Shown here piece by piece: positions 26,501 to 40,048 of a stretch of DNA of 64,000 nt. Each line of letters begins with the position of its first letter. Within the stretch, counting starts at the first letter, position 1. The position numbers and the translations under genes are program-made. Source of the stretch: Tigriopus japonicus (lineage: Eukaryota; Arthropoda; Copepoda; Harpacticoida; Harpacticidae); assembly GCA_010645155.1 (NCBI GenBank), contig JAAGOF010000131.1:117854-181853 (forward strand), written 5' to 3'. The notes below the pieces were generated by a model. It did not search any database. It was not told the DNA's origin and saw only the letters and a program-made list of their open reading frames with translations.

Positions 26501-29500
26501 CCATTCTTGAAAAACGACGAAGGTTGCTAATGTGCGTGCTATACAGTATTGATACGGAAAAGTGAAGGTCGGATTGTGGCATGTGAAGTCCATATGAAAT
26601 GGGAAGAGCGTGGGAAAAAACAATTAACCAAAGTCAGACACCTCTCCTATGGCAGCTCTACTTTGCACTTGAGTCCTCTTTCCTGTTTCGATATGTTCAC
26701 GTCAAATTTGGATTTTTGTGCATCGCCCATTGCATCTCACATTTGCTTCCTTCACACAAAGAGACCTCCTCCCTCTTTTGCCACATGCAAGACGTTTCCC
26801 ACCCATTTGTGCCTCGTTCCACCTTCCAAAACGTGGCAGAGAAACAGATCTCGAATGGTTGTCAATCCCACTCGAATCGACACGGATAGCTGAGAATGCT
26901 CTGAAATGGAACTGAATCGCACATCAACGTAATTGGTACTTTTGAGGATCAAGGGAGTAAGGAAATGTTGAATATTGCTTTGAAATTCACTCTTCAAGGG
27001 AAATCAAAACCGCTGAGCGAGAGCTTCACGGCAAAACTCTCATATATAAATACATTACACAAAAAAGAAGAAGAAGAAAAAAGAACTAAAACGTCGTTTA
27101 AGAAAAAAAATGTACTTTACTTTGCATTGCTATGGTCTTTTTAAGGGCCCAAGGAATTCATCTAAAAGCAAGCATGCAACATATTTTCAAGCAAAACCTA
27201 GTTCACATGACCATACTCAAACATTAAGCATTGAATATTTCTAAGGCAATATGAGATGAATGACGAAACTGAAAATTTAAAATGTCGTAATTGATTTGGA
27301 TTCAGCACAAATGTGTCTTGAATAGAAAACGCAGAAGCTGAATGTCAAGCAAAGTTTTTTCTTGGTTATACAAAAATTAGACTCTAAAGGAGACGTTTCT
27401 TTGGGCTGAAGGACAAGTGTGGAAGGTGGCACATCACTCATTGACTTACTAAAGCTGTTTCTCTGCATGCACTTACGTACATACATACAATGTATTCAGC
27501 CTTGAGCTTCCCTTTCAAGTCGAGCAAACTTTGCACATAATTGATTAGAGGCTTTTCTTCATACTTTCTTTCCTCACTAGCTCTATAGACCATGGGCTCC
27601 GAAAAAATACATATATCGGCTTTTCCTCCTGAGAATGTGGCAAGTAGTCGGTAAGAAAGTTCATATGTAGAAAGACACTCCTCTCGGAAGTTTCTTATAC
27701 ATTCACAATGAATCCCAACGATGGTCACGTCAAATTGATTAAATCGCCAAGGATGAATGGTCAGACTGGCTTACTAACGATTTGTATAATAAATATATTA
27801 CAGATTTACCCGCCACAATGTTTTCCGAATGAGAACTACACAGAGTCACGGTGCCTTTAGGGACCAGTCAACTAAGAAACCAACTGACATCCAAACATAC
27901 ATAATCAGACGCCTTGGCAGCCACTGATTTCCATCGAACGATGGATGTGTGTATATTTGTTGTATATGGAATGGTATGAACTGGCTTTGCATGCACATGC
28001 CATGTAGGGAAATAGCGATGTGTGCCGCAGTTTGTTGGCACCTTATTCCGTTGGAGACTTGGGGACAAAAACGATCATGAGCTCATGTACAGTACCTTCA
28101 TCAACAGAAAAGTCAACCATTAATCTCGGGTCCCCGGAGGACAGACGTGCATTAATCCCATATTTTTAGATTGTTGAGCCTTGACAAAGCTCTGAAGGCC
28201 TGAGCCACCCAAGAAGTTTCTCACCTGGGCCAAACCTTATTCTGTTGGAGATAATCTAAAGATTTAGACTCCTCAAAAGGCGATCCGGATTCCCTCCGGC
28301 GAAAAGAATCTTTGGGGTTTTCAAGAACGAAATTCCAGACACCGTGCAGTAGAAATTTTTGGGATGTTTGGGAGGGTTCCCAAATTATGTCGACCATTTT
28401 TATGCCCTTATTATAAGGTCTCATTAACGGTTCAGATTCAGAATAATAACCATCAACGTAAGAATTATAGATGACGATGCTGATAGATATCGAAGGTTCT
28501 ACAAATTGGACCAAAAAGGTCGTGTTCCCCCAAACTTTTGTTCCCAGATATATGAAACATTCCATTTTTGGTATCAAGGGTCAAACAATAAGGCCGTTCA
28601 TGCATGTAAAATGAGTCTGAGAGTGGTCACATGACAACGTGAAGAACTGTCCTTTCTCCATGGCAACTTGGTCAAAAAGCATAATAAAATCCACTACCTA
28701 GCTTTCACGTAAAGAATAAATATTCCATGAAGGTAGCCAGAACTAGAGTCTTAAATTTCAGGAAGGTGGAGGCTCGAAAAGGTCACTTAATACTCAAAGA
28801 ACCTGCAAATATTTTGAATAGTGAAACGAAAACACTTTGAGCTTTAAAAAGTTCCCCTCAGACTCATTTTGACGGCTAACATTTTGGGGCAGATTTTTGG
28901 CCTATTTTCCCGAAAACTCTCCCTTTTCCCTTTAAATGCTGGAATGAGCACATCATTAATCAAAACGAGGTTGATCGCGAATGTGTTGTTGTCAATTTAA
29001 CTTTTTCCCGCCGGCATTTTTCTCGAGTCAACAAATCTTCCCTCAAGAGACAGATTTTTCTAAAAGAAAGCAAATTAGACACATCGACCAAAACAGTAGA
29101 GGGGAATTAATGGCCTCGGGATTCGCTTATTTGACTTTGAAATTGAGCAGAAGTCCAACATGGAAAGCGACTCTTTTGCTTTAAAAAAATTACTTCGTAC
29201 GCACGAGGGTTCTAAGACGTTCTTGATGTATTCAAACTAACATGAGTGACCACTTTGATGATAGTTTGATATTGGTATGAATCTAACCTCATCACGAACT
29301 GAGCCCGAATACAGTTATTAATTCAAGTGTTGCCATTGGCCCTTGCTTGGCTTTAGTATCAAAACGGTGACACTGTTTGTTTGAGCTCATACCCACTAAA
29401 ACATATTTTTCGCTATAGTTTCAAAGATGTTTTTGATCCAATTGAGTGGCTGAAGTGTTAACTAACATTTGAGGGCAGCAAAATCTAACAAAGGATTAAT

Positions 29501-32500
29501 TCTATAAGCAAAAGGAATGAACTTTGGCAGCTATTCATTTTCGTGGTCAGAAAAACATTACTCTTTTGAGATTGACAAAAGATTTCAAAAACTTGTTTAT
29601 TTAACTTTGAATTGTTACTTTATAACGCTGAATCCAGGTTTCGTGAGCATTGTAAAAGTTTCTGATGAATCTGAGCTAGAAAATGAAAATTGAAATCTAA
29701 GAAACCACTTTCAAAATTAGCCCAGAGGTTGAAGTTTGTACGTACAGCATTGACATAAAAGAATACATTTTCAAGTTTTTAGCTCTCCAGAATGTGTCCA
29801 TTTGTCCTTTTTGCGAGAGAAATGCAACTAAAAAGATTGTTTCTATTGCATCCTTCATTTAAAGTTATGCAAATTGGATTTCATTTGGCCTTGTTTTAAA
29901 GAAATGTTTGCACTTCCCACGTGTACCATCAAGGAGTTTATGTTGTACTTAACAGTTTTGTTTGCGTTAATGAGTCACCATTTGAAAGATCTACGTCTCG
30001 CTTAATGTACCTCTCACTTCCAATCTACTAAACATAAGCAACGCCAAAATAAGAAATGAGGCAGCCTAAATTTCCTTGGAAATATTTTACATAGATTTGC
30101 TCTTTACGCTCAGAGCAGACATGCAGTAAATGAATGGTCACGGCGTTTAATTGAGTTGGAGAAGTCATTTTGAGTTCCAAAGACATTTGAGACCAGTTTT
30201 GAGGTGGAGACCTCAAGCACATGAAAATGAGTTCTGTTAATTAGGTCACGGGCCAAAAATTGATATAAAGTCAATTAAAACTGGCTTAAAAACATATTTA
30301 CGAATTTTGTTTTTGGATAATTGTTAGGCACACTTGGGTGGATAATGGTTCAAAATCTTGGTGTAATCTATTTTGCCTTTCAATTTCAAATGACTATTTT
30401 CGAACATAGTTCTCAAAGGACACAATGGAACTTGGGCTCAATAGATTTCATTAAAATTTCGGGTGCAGACAACCATGAGCCCACCTTAGTAATAGATGAA
30501 AAGAAAAATTCAAAAAATGTTTTTTAAGCATGGTTTAAGTGACAATATATCAATTTTTGGCAAGTGACCTAATTAACAGAACTCATATTCATGTGCGGCA
30601 CCGTCTCTCCACCTCAAAACTGGTCTCAAATGTCTTTGGAACTCAAAAATGACTTCTCCAACCCAATTAAACGCCGTGTAGTGGTTTTAACGAAAATTGT
30701 CACTAACGTGGAATGTCGGTTTCAAGTACGATCTCTTCTTTTTGGAAGGCAAATCAGTTTTTCTGCTTCTCTCAGCGACCTTCGACACTTCTTGGAATGA
30801 CCTATAAAATGCTCAAGCTTCTGGTACTTTACAACATAAATCTTCAATAACTGTAGATGACTTGCTCAAATATCAGTATTGACGTCAGTCTAGGTTAAAG
30901 GTCGCTCCTTTGAGAGACTGGAACTATAAGTCGGATGTTAGGTCCACCAATTCATATGCTCAAGTATTCCAAAGCATAGTATAAATAACCATGTGTAAGC
31001 ATAGTCTCTGTACATAAACTGCATTTAAAAGGCAGGTAATGTGCAGCGATTGTAATATTTGCGCATGGCTATGAATACTACACTTTGGTATACTTGAGCC
31101 ATAACGTATTACTAGTACACCTACCTTCTGAGATTCTATTTCGATCTACATTGCTATCTTTTTGGGAAAAAAAGAAAATTTTCTGGAATTGCTCGCGGTT
31201 GAAGAAACTTGATTGAGTTGACAACAAAATTGGAACAAGTCAGAAAAATGGGCTTGGTGTTATTCGCATTATTTTCAAAATCGATTGAAAGGGTGTCGTG
31301 CACTGATTCAAGTCCAACTTTTGCCATCTTGCCTACTTTCTCGATTTTGTGGCCGAAAAGTGCGTTGAAAGCAATTTGACTGAAAACTTTCCACCTTACG
31401 TCTTCTCGAAAGTCTGGAGTCTAGGCTTTGGCTGGATCGAGCCAAACTTTGGAAAGGTGAAAAGTGCTGATTGAGGATTGAAGGACAATTTGTTTTGAAC
31501 TCGTTATGAATGGCAACAGTTTTAGCTAGTTTTGTTGCCATTGGCAAAAGAGCCTATTTGCCAAACGTATTGACCCAGATGTGCAAGAAGCCCAACAACC
31601 ACTAAATACGCATTGGCAAATAATGCTACATTGTCGTTGAATTATCCGGTAGTGTTCATGGCTTGGCCTTTTTGTTTTTTGTTTGAGTTTTGCGAAGAAA
31701 CCCCAAAGAAGGGTATTTATTTATGACTAATCTTAGGTAACTCATATTTCAAAAGGAGCTTAAAGAGTCGAAGGAGGTTCGCTCCTATGATGTAATGAGT
31801 AGTTATAATGCTTATTACTAATGAAGATATTCATTTAGTTCTTTTAGCGAAAAACACATTGGTATGCTACATTTTACCCCTAGTGACTATCTTTTTGACT
31901 AACATTGTACAAATAATCATTCCGTAAAGGACCAATTCTTGTCCTTGGCCTGAAAAGGGGATCTGGAACGGATAGCCAAATACACAAAGAACTCTTACAC
32001 AGTTCTCTACTTGTTTGGCATTCTGAAAACATCACGTTGAGTTGGGAAGTTGTAAAGTATTTGGAGTTTCTCATTCGAAAGGGCTTACTTCAAGCTTGAA
32101 AGTAAGTCTCTGCCAAAAGTCCCAAGATTGCAGTGAATCATGTCGACCGTAGCTTCCATCTCGAAACAATTCTCTAGAGCGTGGCAAATCTTGCACCACG
32201 GATTGTAACCAGTTACTTTGGCTACAAAGGAGTGATTAGTATTCATTGAAAAGGGATTTTAAGGGTAGAAAAGGGCCCTTTTTGAAGCGAAGGAGGGCCT
32301 CACCATCTACGGTCTCTCTGTTTGACCTTGAAGGTCGCCATAACGAGCACACACGGACCCTTCAAGAAGCGCCATCTGGAAACGAGGATGCCAGAAGATG
32401 GGCCGCTTTTGTCCCTCTGACTGACACGATAATAATATATCTTTGAATAAGGGCTGTTCAGGAGCCTTCCATCAGAAAACAAACAAACCTTCAAGAGTTA

Positions 32501-35500
32501 CTTACATAAGCAAAATAATGCGTATAAATGTTATTAGCACTATGTTATTATCAGTTCAGCTTTATTTAGCTTGTGAAGCATTGAATGACGCACTCTCCTC
32601 AAATATTGGTTCCCGGCTCAAACTTGGAACAACTCAATTGCACAAAGGAAATACTGTTATTGGAGAGCACCTGTTTCTTATGGAATTGTTTTTCTTGTAC
32701 ATGTTCTCGTGCTCGTGTTTCCGATGTTTGGAACAGTCATGCAATTCATTAAGCACGAAGTACAACGTACAAACGTATGGATGGAAATACAGTCAGTCAC
32801 ACATGTACTGAATCAAAATTAAAACTTCTACGTACGTCATATCGTCGATGATAAAAAAATAACTAATTCCAAAATAACTGGAGTTACCGCAAAAGACCCG
32901 AAATAAATAGCTTGAGGACGCTGAAACAATTTTTCATTTTGATATTCGAAGGTAATTAGAATTTCGGGGCCTGATTTGTCAAAATTTAGCTCTTTTTGGC
33001 ACGTACAACTATCTGCTTTGCGTGTGCAATATTTGTTGAAATGGAATTGGACAAAAAGTTTTCAACGTTGAAGGGAAATTTGTTAACGGGCTTCAAAAAC
33101 TTGGACATGCTGTTTTTTCAATAGTTTTCGCAAACCTCTCTTTCTGCATAACGGATAAATATTTTGATTTTTTGCAATGACCTCTGCATATAAATTGTTC
33201 AGAAAATGTTGAAGATTTTGTATGAAATATGGTGAAAGAACATATTATCCCATCTGACAAAAATAGTCGATGTTTTTGTGCGTACCAGACTTTGGACGTA
33301 TTGTTTCTTTACATTGTCCCCGTTTGGTCTCAGTAAAGCATTCAAATGTGATATTGAGCAAGTATCGTCCAAGAGGGATTTAGGAGTTGTCATCCAAGAT
33401 GATGGAAAGTTTGATGAGCATATCCAGTTGAAAGTGGGGAAGGCATTTCAAACATGTGGTTGGATCTATCGCACTTTCAAGTCCAGAGATAGTTTTACGA
33501 TGTACCACAAGTCGATTGTTCAACCGCATCTTGAATAGGCCTCACCCATTTGGGCTCCACTGAGTTTAGCAGGTTTGCAAAAGGTCGAGCAGGCCCAAAG
33601 ATGTTTTACTAGGAACATCGCAGGAATGAGAGAGCTCTCATATTGGGAGAGGCTCCAGAAGTTAGGGCTCTATAGTACTCAGAGAAGGTATGAAAGGTAT
33701 CTGATACTGTATGTTTTCAAGAGCATCCATGGGCTCTGTCCCAACCCAGGATTTGAGATCAGTTGTAGCGATCGTAGAGATTTTACGTGCGTTCTGAGAG
33801 CACCTCCAAATCCAAGGGAATCGAGGCTAGTTCGTTCAATGAAGTCCTCCTCTCTTCTTTATCGGGGTAATGCATTGCTCAATTTGTTACCCATTAGTCT
33901 TCGTCGGGAATATGTAGGAGCTGATCCTCTAACAGCATTTAAAGGAGGGTTGGATAAATTTTTAAATATCATCCCTGATCAATCCACTATTCAATGGCTG
34001 TCTAGATCTGCCAACAGAAGCTCGTTGGTTGACCAAATTTCGTATAAATGTTAGTGTATGAGTTATATTTGTTACCTATATGTATTTATGGAATCGCATT
34101 CCTTGTAGCGGTAGTAAAAAAAACCGCAACCAACAACAAAAAAATGAAATATTTAGCACACATTACCTTGGAAAAACTTTATCCCTAACCAAAGTGTCTA
34201 ATTTGAGATCGTATTTGGTTACCGGTTACCTCTACGAGAAGACCAATAACCTATCTTCGTGCCTGCAAGATTAGATTCGTCGTGCGCCACGTCTCACATG
34301 CCATTAACCACGTTTCCTTGTATCTGTTCCAGAATCAATCGCTTAGGGCGTCCAACCGACTCGAATGTGATGACGGAATTCGTCTCTCTTCCCCCGATCT
34401 CCTCGTCACAAAGACGACGGTCTTCGCTTTCGTTGGACCATCGGCATCTGGAAATGGCCCGAAGGAATAACTATCGAGGGCATCATCCGACTCACGATGA
34501 CCTCCCTTGTAAGAATAATAACGAATGTCCACATTCACTGCTGTCCGGTTGGCGAGGCCGATCCCACCTCAAGTCGTGGAAACGATCCTTATCCGCTTCA
34601 GCGAGGCGCTGTTGTTCGCCTCGAATGGACTCCATCACATCGAAGACGTCCACTAATGATTACGAGCAAGATGCCATTGGGATGAGTGTCCGGAAAGAGA
34701 ATGGACACATTTCTGTTTCATGTGTGGGAGATGGGGCTCTTCAAACTGACCGACCGGGCTCTTCCACTCGACGGAAGACTCTCACAAACAAAAGTCAGGA
34801 GCATCGTGAGATCAAAGACCAACTAGATCGTCCCTTAAGTCGAGATCAATCGGTACGCTCCCGATGTTCGGCCACTTCCGAAATTATTACCACTAACGAT
34901 GTACTCTACCTGCGTAGAGGTGGAAACGGAAGTCGTCGAGGCCTCCAATCTCAAAGCCCTTCATCGTCGATTTCGCGCCCAACTGGCGTGCCGCCGCCTC
35001 TTTCATTGGGAAATCGCACACTAGAAACGAGCTTTGGCTGCAGCACAAGTTTGTCATCTACCACTACCTCAAATATGTCGCCTGTGACTCAGGAGGCCCT
35101 TCCGGAAGACAACGAGGAGAGGGCCTCGTTACTATCGAATGCTCAAACGAGTCAGTCGAGATTGATGGACCCCCATCTATTACCTTCGTGCTCAATCCGA
35201 AGCAATAACAAGTTCCAGCTCCTATCCTTACCGCCAGAACTGACTTGTCTAATGCCAGGGAATCCACAATTCTCGCGCTCCAATTCCTTGTGTAGTAGTG
35301 GGAGCAGCGTGACCACTTTGAACAACAGCCATCTCCAACCTCCATTGATCGTTCCAAGTCTGGCCGCATCGGCTTCAGCCTTGCTTCTGTCCTCCACCAA
35401 TCAAGCTCAAAATCATCCTCTTCATCGTCATCATCATCATCAACAACACCCCCACCAAGGGCATCCACCCTCACAGGCAAATGCCGTCTTAAGATCCGAT

Positions 35501-35902
35501 CTTGGTGAGAATGTTGTGAATCACCATTTGAACCATCGCTTGCATCGACGTCGGGTCCAGACCGTCAATGAGAGGAGGAGACGATTCGAGGATAACTTGG
35601 CGGCCATTTTTATGGGCTTTGTGCTAGTTTTCTTGGTGTGTCATTTCCCTCGACTGTTGTTGAACATTCATGAACTGATAACCATCCGTGAGGCCATGGA
35701 ATGCACGAAACAGAATGAACACGGTTTCTCACTCTGGTCCTTGATTTTGATAAGTATCAGTCATTTCTTGTTGGTCTTGAACTCTTCGACCAATATTCTC
35801 ATCTATTGTCTTCTAAGTTCCAAATTCCGAGAAGAGTGCTCAGCATTATTTCGAAAGATCTCACGGAGAGTGCCGTCAGGCCCCGCTAACGTGTTGATGT
35901 GA
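17588..35902 (+). CDS. FMRFamide-receptor-like class A GPCR
   Basis: Two coding exons, 17588-18327 and 34333-35902, encode about 769 residues. Exon 1 carries an N-glycosylatable N-terminus (NST at residues 7-9), TM1 (about 32-56, with LGNTF), TM2 (64-85), TM3 ending in ERY (128-130, the DRY position), TM4 (154-173) and TM5 (213-238). It ends with two bases of an Arg codon before GTAAAG. Exon 2 follows a TTCCAG acceptor and supplies the third base, so the phase fits. It encodes a roughly 425-residue Ser/Arg/His-rich third intracellular loop, TM6 (FVLVFLVCHFPRLLL), and TM7 ending NSSTNILIYC in place of NPxxY, then KFREE of helix 8. These features resemble arthropod and nematode FMRFamide/neuropeptide receptors. 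The ligand is not determinable. The start has a good context (tcaaaATGa). An extra exon inside the 16-kb intron, or an upstream non-coding exon, cannot be excluded. Confidence 0.85.
26145..26400. mobile_element. diverged copy of 'accgaaag' MITE
   Basis: The segment begins TAGTGATGGGGTCGAAACGG and contains 'gctcttaaccgaaacc' and 'gtctgctttcggtttcggta'. These words occur in the same order in the copies at 9851-10189 and 50634-50898. The right terminus is not identifiable. Confidence 0.55.
30139..30678. mobile_element. element with ~130-bp terminal inverted repeats
   Basis: The left arm 30139-30266, starting CACGGCGTTTAATT, is the reverse complement of the right arm 30545-30678, with a small insertion in the right arm. 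The roughly 280-base interior has no recognisable protein. The long terminal inverted repeats suggest a non-autonomous DNA transposon. No convincing target duplication is visible. It lies within the GPCR intron. Confidence 0.75.
33346..34130 (+). mobile_element. 5'-truncated LINE copy (3' end of ORF2)
   Basis: This copy is closely similar to 48940-49420 of the large LINE and continues through a better preserved C-terminus (…WLSRSANRSSLVDQISYKC, stop near 34054). An in-frame TAG at about 33535 replaces a Tyr codon in the 'YASPIWAP' segment. It ends with the family's double hairpin: GGAATCGCATTCC at 34090-34102, then GCGGT (34108-34112) with ACCGC (34123-34127). 5' truncation is usual for target-primed reverse transcription. 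It sits in the GPCR intron, same strand. Confidence 0.85.
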
Positions 35903-36155
35903 TCTCAAAGTCTCCATATTTGAGTTGTTGAAATGTTCAAGAGATAATGTGATGAGCTGATAATCAGTTTGTCAAAATGTGCGCCATTTATCACGTGCGG
36001 AAATTATTTGAAACGAACGCCGCAAATCGTTTGGTATATATTTTTGTCCATTAAGGACAAGAGGAGTTCAAAGGAGAAAAACAAACATCTCACCTAAGCT
36101 CAGTGTATTTGATATCCTATAATTGATATTGTATTTTTCGTGTTCCCCATCATTG

Positions 36156-36161
36156 ATTAAA
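36156..36161 (+). terminator. possible GPCR polyadenylation signal
   Basis: ATTAAA lies about 255 bases after the GPCR stop codon. No earlier canonical AATAAA is evident. The assignment is tentative. Confidence 0.3.
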
Positions 36162-38696
36162 CGCTTAATTTAAAATGATTCTTCGGAGGTGTAATCGATT
36201 TTGACCGGTAGAAACTGTTTTTGACAGTCTTACATTTTTTTCAGGTGCCTTTTTATCATTTGATCTAAGTGTAAAAACCTGAAGCTGCAGGAAGAAAAAA
36301 AATCGTCTGGCATATCTTTCCTTTTCAGTTGTATTTTTACTCTCAAGATGCATTTCAAGTCTCGTAAGGGTAAGCAAAGGATCGTTTGCATAAGAAATTC
36401 TATTGAATACTTTTACGCAATTCATTTTTGCTTTCAATGAATTTTTCACCTAATATGACAATACAATTAGTGGGCCAAACTTTAATGCTTGCAAGTTGCA
36501 CTTCAAGTTCTTCGAATTCATATTGTCCTCTTTTATCATATCATCCTCCAAATGATTCCCTTTGTCATATTCATTACAATGGAGCAATTTGAATTTAACA
36601 TCCTAAAATAGTCAAAGGGTGTCTATTCTCACGCAAGTGTTATTTCCCCAGACAAAGGCTGACAAGGTATCCAACCTACGAACGTTTCGTTCGTTGTCTC
36701 ATCATTTTCAGCTGGAGGTCCCTTTTTCGACATTAAAGGATGGAGAAAATATTGCCCGGACATCTCGTTTGTCTCGACCTGTCCTTGCCTGTCATTGTGT
36801 CCATGTACATCCCTCTTTGCCTTGACAACTGTAGCTTTTGAAGACAAATATTTTAGCCCTTCGTGAAATTCCAAGCAAAAGTTTCCTCTGTGTTTTCGAG
36901 CATGGATCGAACACACTCAATTTGGAGACTGACGAAGAAAGGCTCGACTTTAGAGAAATCAAAAGCTCAAATTGGGTTCCTTCACGTTCTATTGTGGGTT
37001 CATCAAAAACTTACCTAACAGAGTTTCAAACTCTACCGGAATCGACACAGACGTAGGAATAACCAAACTAGTTTTCAAACTCATCTTAAGCAAAGACGGA
37101 GAAGAGATCAATGAAGTTAGAAGTAATTTAGATAGAGCTGACTGATTTTGGCGCACATGATTTTGCCAAAACAGTTCAAAAATGCTGCAAGTACAATCAA
37201 AGTTAGATATAAGAATTTTGTGAACGTTACTCTTATATTGAGAGGATTATTAAATCAAGGCACTTAATGCTAAGGGTGGTGTGTTTTGATCAGCAACAAA
37301 ATATTCTTATCTTGTGAGCTATTCTCTTATTTTGGAAAGTCGAAGTTAGATCTAAGAGACGTTTTGAACAGAATATAGTTTTGGGCCAGCGAAACAAAAT
37401 ACTCTTAAAACAAGAAATTCTTTCACATTGAGTATTCATTACTCAAGCTGTTACCGTCTCCATCTTTAAGTGTGCTTCAAAATATCAATCATATATACTT
37501 GAGCTCAGCGAGGAATGTGCCTGCTTTGAACACAGTCAACAAAAAACAGGAAGTACAAAGATGTTGTAAAGATGTTTTAGTTTGTTCAGAGGGTTTTTAT
37601 CACAATTTTAAATATTCCCTAAGAGGGGAATTCACTTTTGGGACAAACCCAGGTGGCAACTGACATTAGAAATCATATGCCAAATGGTTGATCTATATGA
37701 TGGTTAATTAGCACCATCATTATATGTACGAATTGTAAGTCATACATGATTTTTTGACGTCATAAACTTTTGTCATTAAACTGCTGGCGATCGGAATATT
37801 CACCTCATGAATGATACCAGGCCCATCTGCACTCATGTCACCAGACAAGTCTAGTTTGCGATGTTAGATCGAGTGGAAAACTTCTTCATAAATGGCAAGA
37901 TAATCTATTATGGAGAATACCTAATTGTTCTTCGATATGGTGGACCCAACACAAGTTTTGAGAGACATTGCTTCATTGCTAAGAGATAGTTTCTTTTTTA
38001 GGAAGCAGGTGCATGATTTTTAGATGACAATTTTTATGTAGGTAACATCCCTTTACACTGCGGTGTAAAATCGTTCCCTCATGATCATTTTTGTGAGATT
38101 TCCAAAGCAATTATTACGATTCTGTACGATGTTTTGAGAGAACCTTTTTTTCTAGCTCTTTTACGGATTTTTAACCGATAGTCTGGAATGGATTCCCAGT
38201 AAGAAGTCATTTAGGTCAGTTTTTATATAATATTTGGTCCAGTAACGAATTAGAGTTAGCTGCCCTAGAGTATCCCTGAATATAGGGTTGGTCTGGGATC
38301 GTTTGTACATGACATGTATGCAACTTGGATTGCTGATTTATCACTTCTCACGGTGTTTATTTGGGATGGAGAATTTCAAATTCCAAAGACTTTAGGTATC
38401 ATGACTTCTAATGACACTTTTCAGCTTCAGAGTGTCGTAATGAATATATCTTGGGAATAAATATGTACATCTTAATTATAGCCTCAATAACTATATTGAG
38501 TCACTCAAAACTATTAAAACCTACATATTTTTCTAAACCATATCGATAGATATTGAGAGAGTCCTTAGCTATGAATTGAAGCGAAATTTGATCATTAGTT
38601 TGCAGTTAGTTAGTTTAGTTTGCAGCTTTAAAATGCATCAAATTATGCCATGAAATGCTCCGGCAATATGTTGGAACGATTTTTTGGGGGGAGTTG

Positions 38697-38745
38697 GTTG
38701 CGGTTTTTTACTACCACTACACGGAATGTGATTCCCTGCAAAAAT
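38697..38745 (-). mobile_element. 3' tail of a LINE copy
   Basis: On the minus strand the sequence reads GGAATCACATTCC (38723-38735), a short spacer, then GTGGTAGTAAAAAACCGC. This is the same double-hairpin 3' end as the LINE copies ending near 34130 and 49655. Upstream similarity fades almost at once, so it is an extremely 5'-truncated insertion. Confidence 0.7.
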
Positions 38746-38796
38746 AAATGATAAAAACAAATATTTTTAACTAATCTATACTTGTCTAAGGGAGGA

Positions 38797-38851
38797 GACG
38801 TGGTGTCGTGGTTAGCGCAAGTTCCTATGGTGAGANNNNNNNNNNNNNNNN
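38797..38851 (+). repeat. tRNA-like SINE start with assembly gap
   Basis: The sequence GGGAGGAGACGTGGTGTCGTGGTTAGC resembles an acceptor stem plus A box of a tRNA-derived SINE. It is interrupted at 38836-38851 by 16 N. No B box is seen after the gap. Confidence 0.35.
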
Positions 38852-39565
38852 TTTCTCACAAAATCATAAGTAATATTCACTTATTTTTTCGACGCTGAAA
38901 TATTATATGATATGTCTTGGTAGTTGCTTTAACTCACAATTAGAGCATTTTATGGGGTTATCTATTGAAATTTGAAATTTTGAAGAAATGATTGTATATT
39001 CTCTTAATCTTCTTAATTAATTTTCATCAAATGTTGCTTCAATTCGGAACTACGGACCCTCTCAATACCAATTACGATTTGGAATGACTCGTAATATGGT
39101 TTAGGCAAACATGTTGTTTTTAGTGGGTTTTAAGTGCATTAATATAGTTATTTGAGCTACTTTTAAGATGTACATATTCACAAGATATTTGAGCAAACAC
39201 TTAAACAGAAATTTTAACCACCGTGTGAATTGATTTTGAAATCATCATTACTCAAGCTAAACCAATAAAAAAAAACTTAGTTTTTGATTCAATGTTAACA
39301 AAACTATTGAAACTGTTTTCAAGCATAACTAATGTAAGGGTAGATTGACAAAAAAGTTTTGAAATTGTGGACTTAAATCAATCTATGACGGATTGACAAG
39401 AAACATTTCTAGTCTACTAATCTGAGATTTCAAGAATAATGAAGATACCTTATTTTTCTAATCACATTTTTGATTGACGTAAAGCGAAAATCCAGAAATG
39501 ACGCACCAAAAATTACATTTCAAATCTTACTTCCCTTCATACTGCAAGTCTCAAAAATAGGGCTA

Positions 39566-40048
39566 GGATAAAGTTGTTACATATAATATGCATCAAGATT
39601 TGCAACTTTTGGCCATTTTAATCAAAATTAACACCATTGGATTTTTTGCAACAAACAGCAGCTTTAGGCATTTTTTGCCTCGATCATTGAAATTCGGCGG
39701 GATTTTGCTCGAAATACACATTTCACACGTACTTTTTCAGAACCTTTTCAAAGTATTATTGGTTTTTTTAAATTCTAGAATAATTTGTGCAAAACAAAAC
39801 TGCGGTCTTAAGGAAGCCAAAGTTCAAATAAAAAAACATATTGAAGGCTACAAACTTTCGCAAAGAATTTAGCCAAAATTTGGCGAAATTTGACATTTTT
39901 ATTCAAAAATAGTGACATTTTCAGGCCAGAAATTAGCAACTTTTTGGCAACTTTCGTCGAATTGGGTTCAAATTTTAATTAAAAAAATATTGCAACTGTA
40001 GGACTAAAAAACTGCAACTAAATGCCAAAAAGCAACAACTTTATCCGA
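39566..40048. mobile_element. possible MITE with short terminal repeats
   Basis: 'ggataaagttgtt' near 39569 is mirrored by 'aacaactttatcc' near 40040, enclosing about 480 bases rich in TTGCAACTTT-like words. The repeats are short and no target duplication was found. Confidence 0.35.

Larger units (their letters stand above)
18328..34332 (+). other. 16-kb intron of the GPCR gene
   Basis: The intron starts GTAAAG at 18328 and ends TTCCAG at 34332. It contains a MITE relative (about 26145-26400), a 540-bp inverted repeat (30139-30678) and a 3' LINE fragment ending about 200 bases before exon 2. Many 60-170 codon frames lie inside it (for example minus-strand 23813-24346 and plus-strand 26549-26893), but none has a recognisable domain. 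I see no nested gene that I can support. Confidence 0.75.

Noticed and set aside
27868..28577. Two minus-strand frames of 66 and 118 codons
   Set aside because: No shared domain, no splice logic joining them, AT-rich intronic location.
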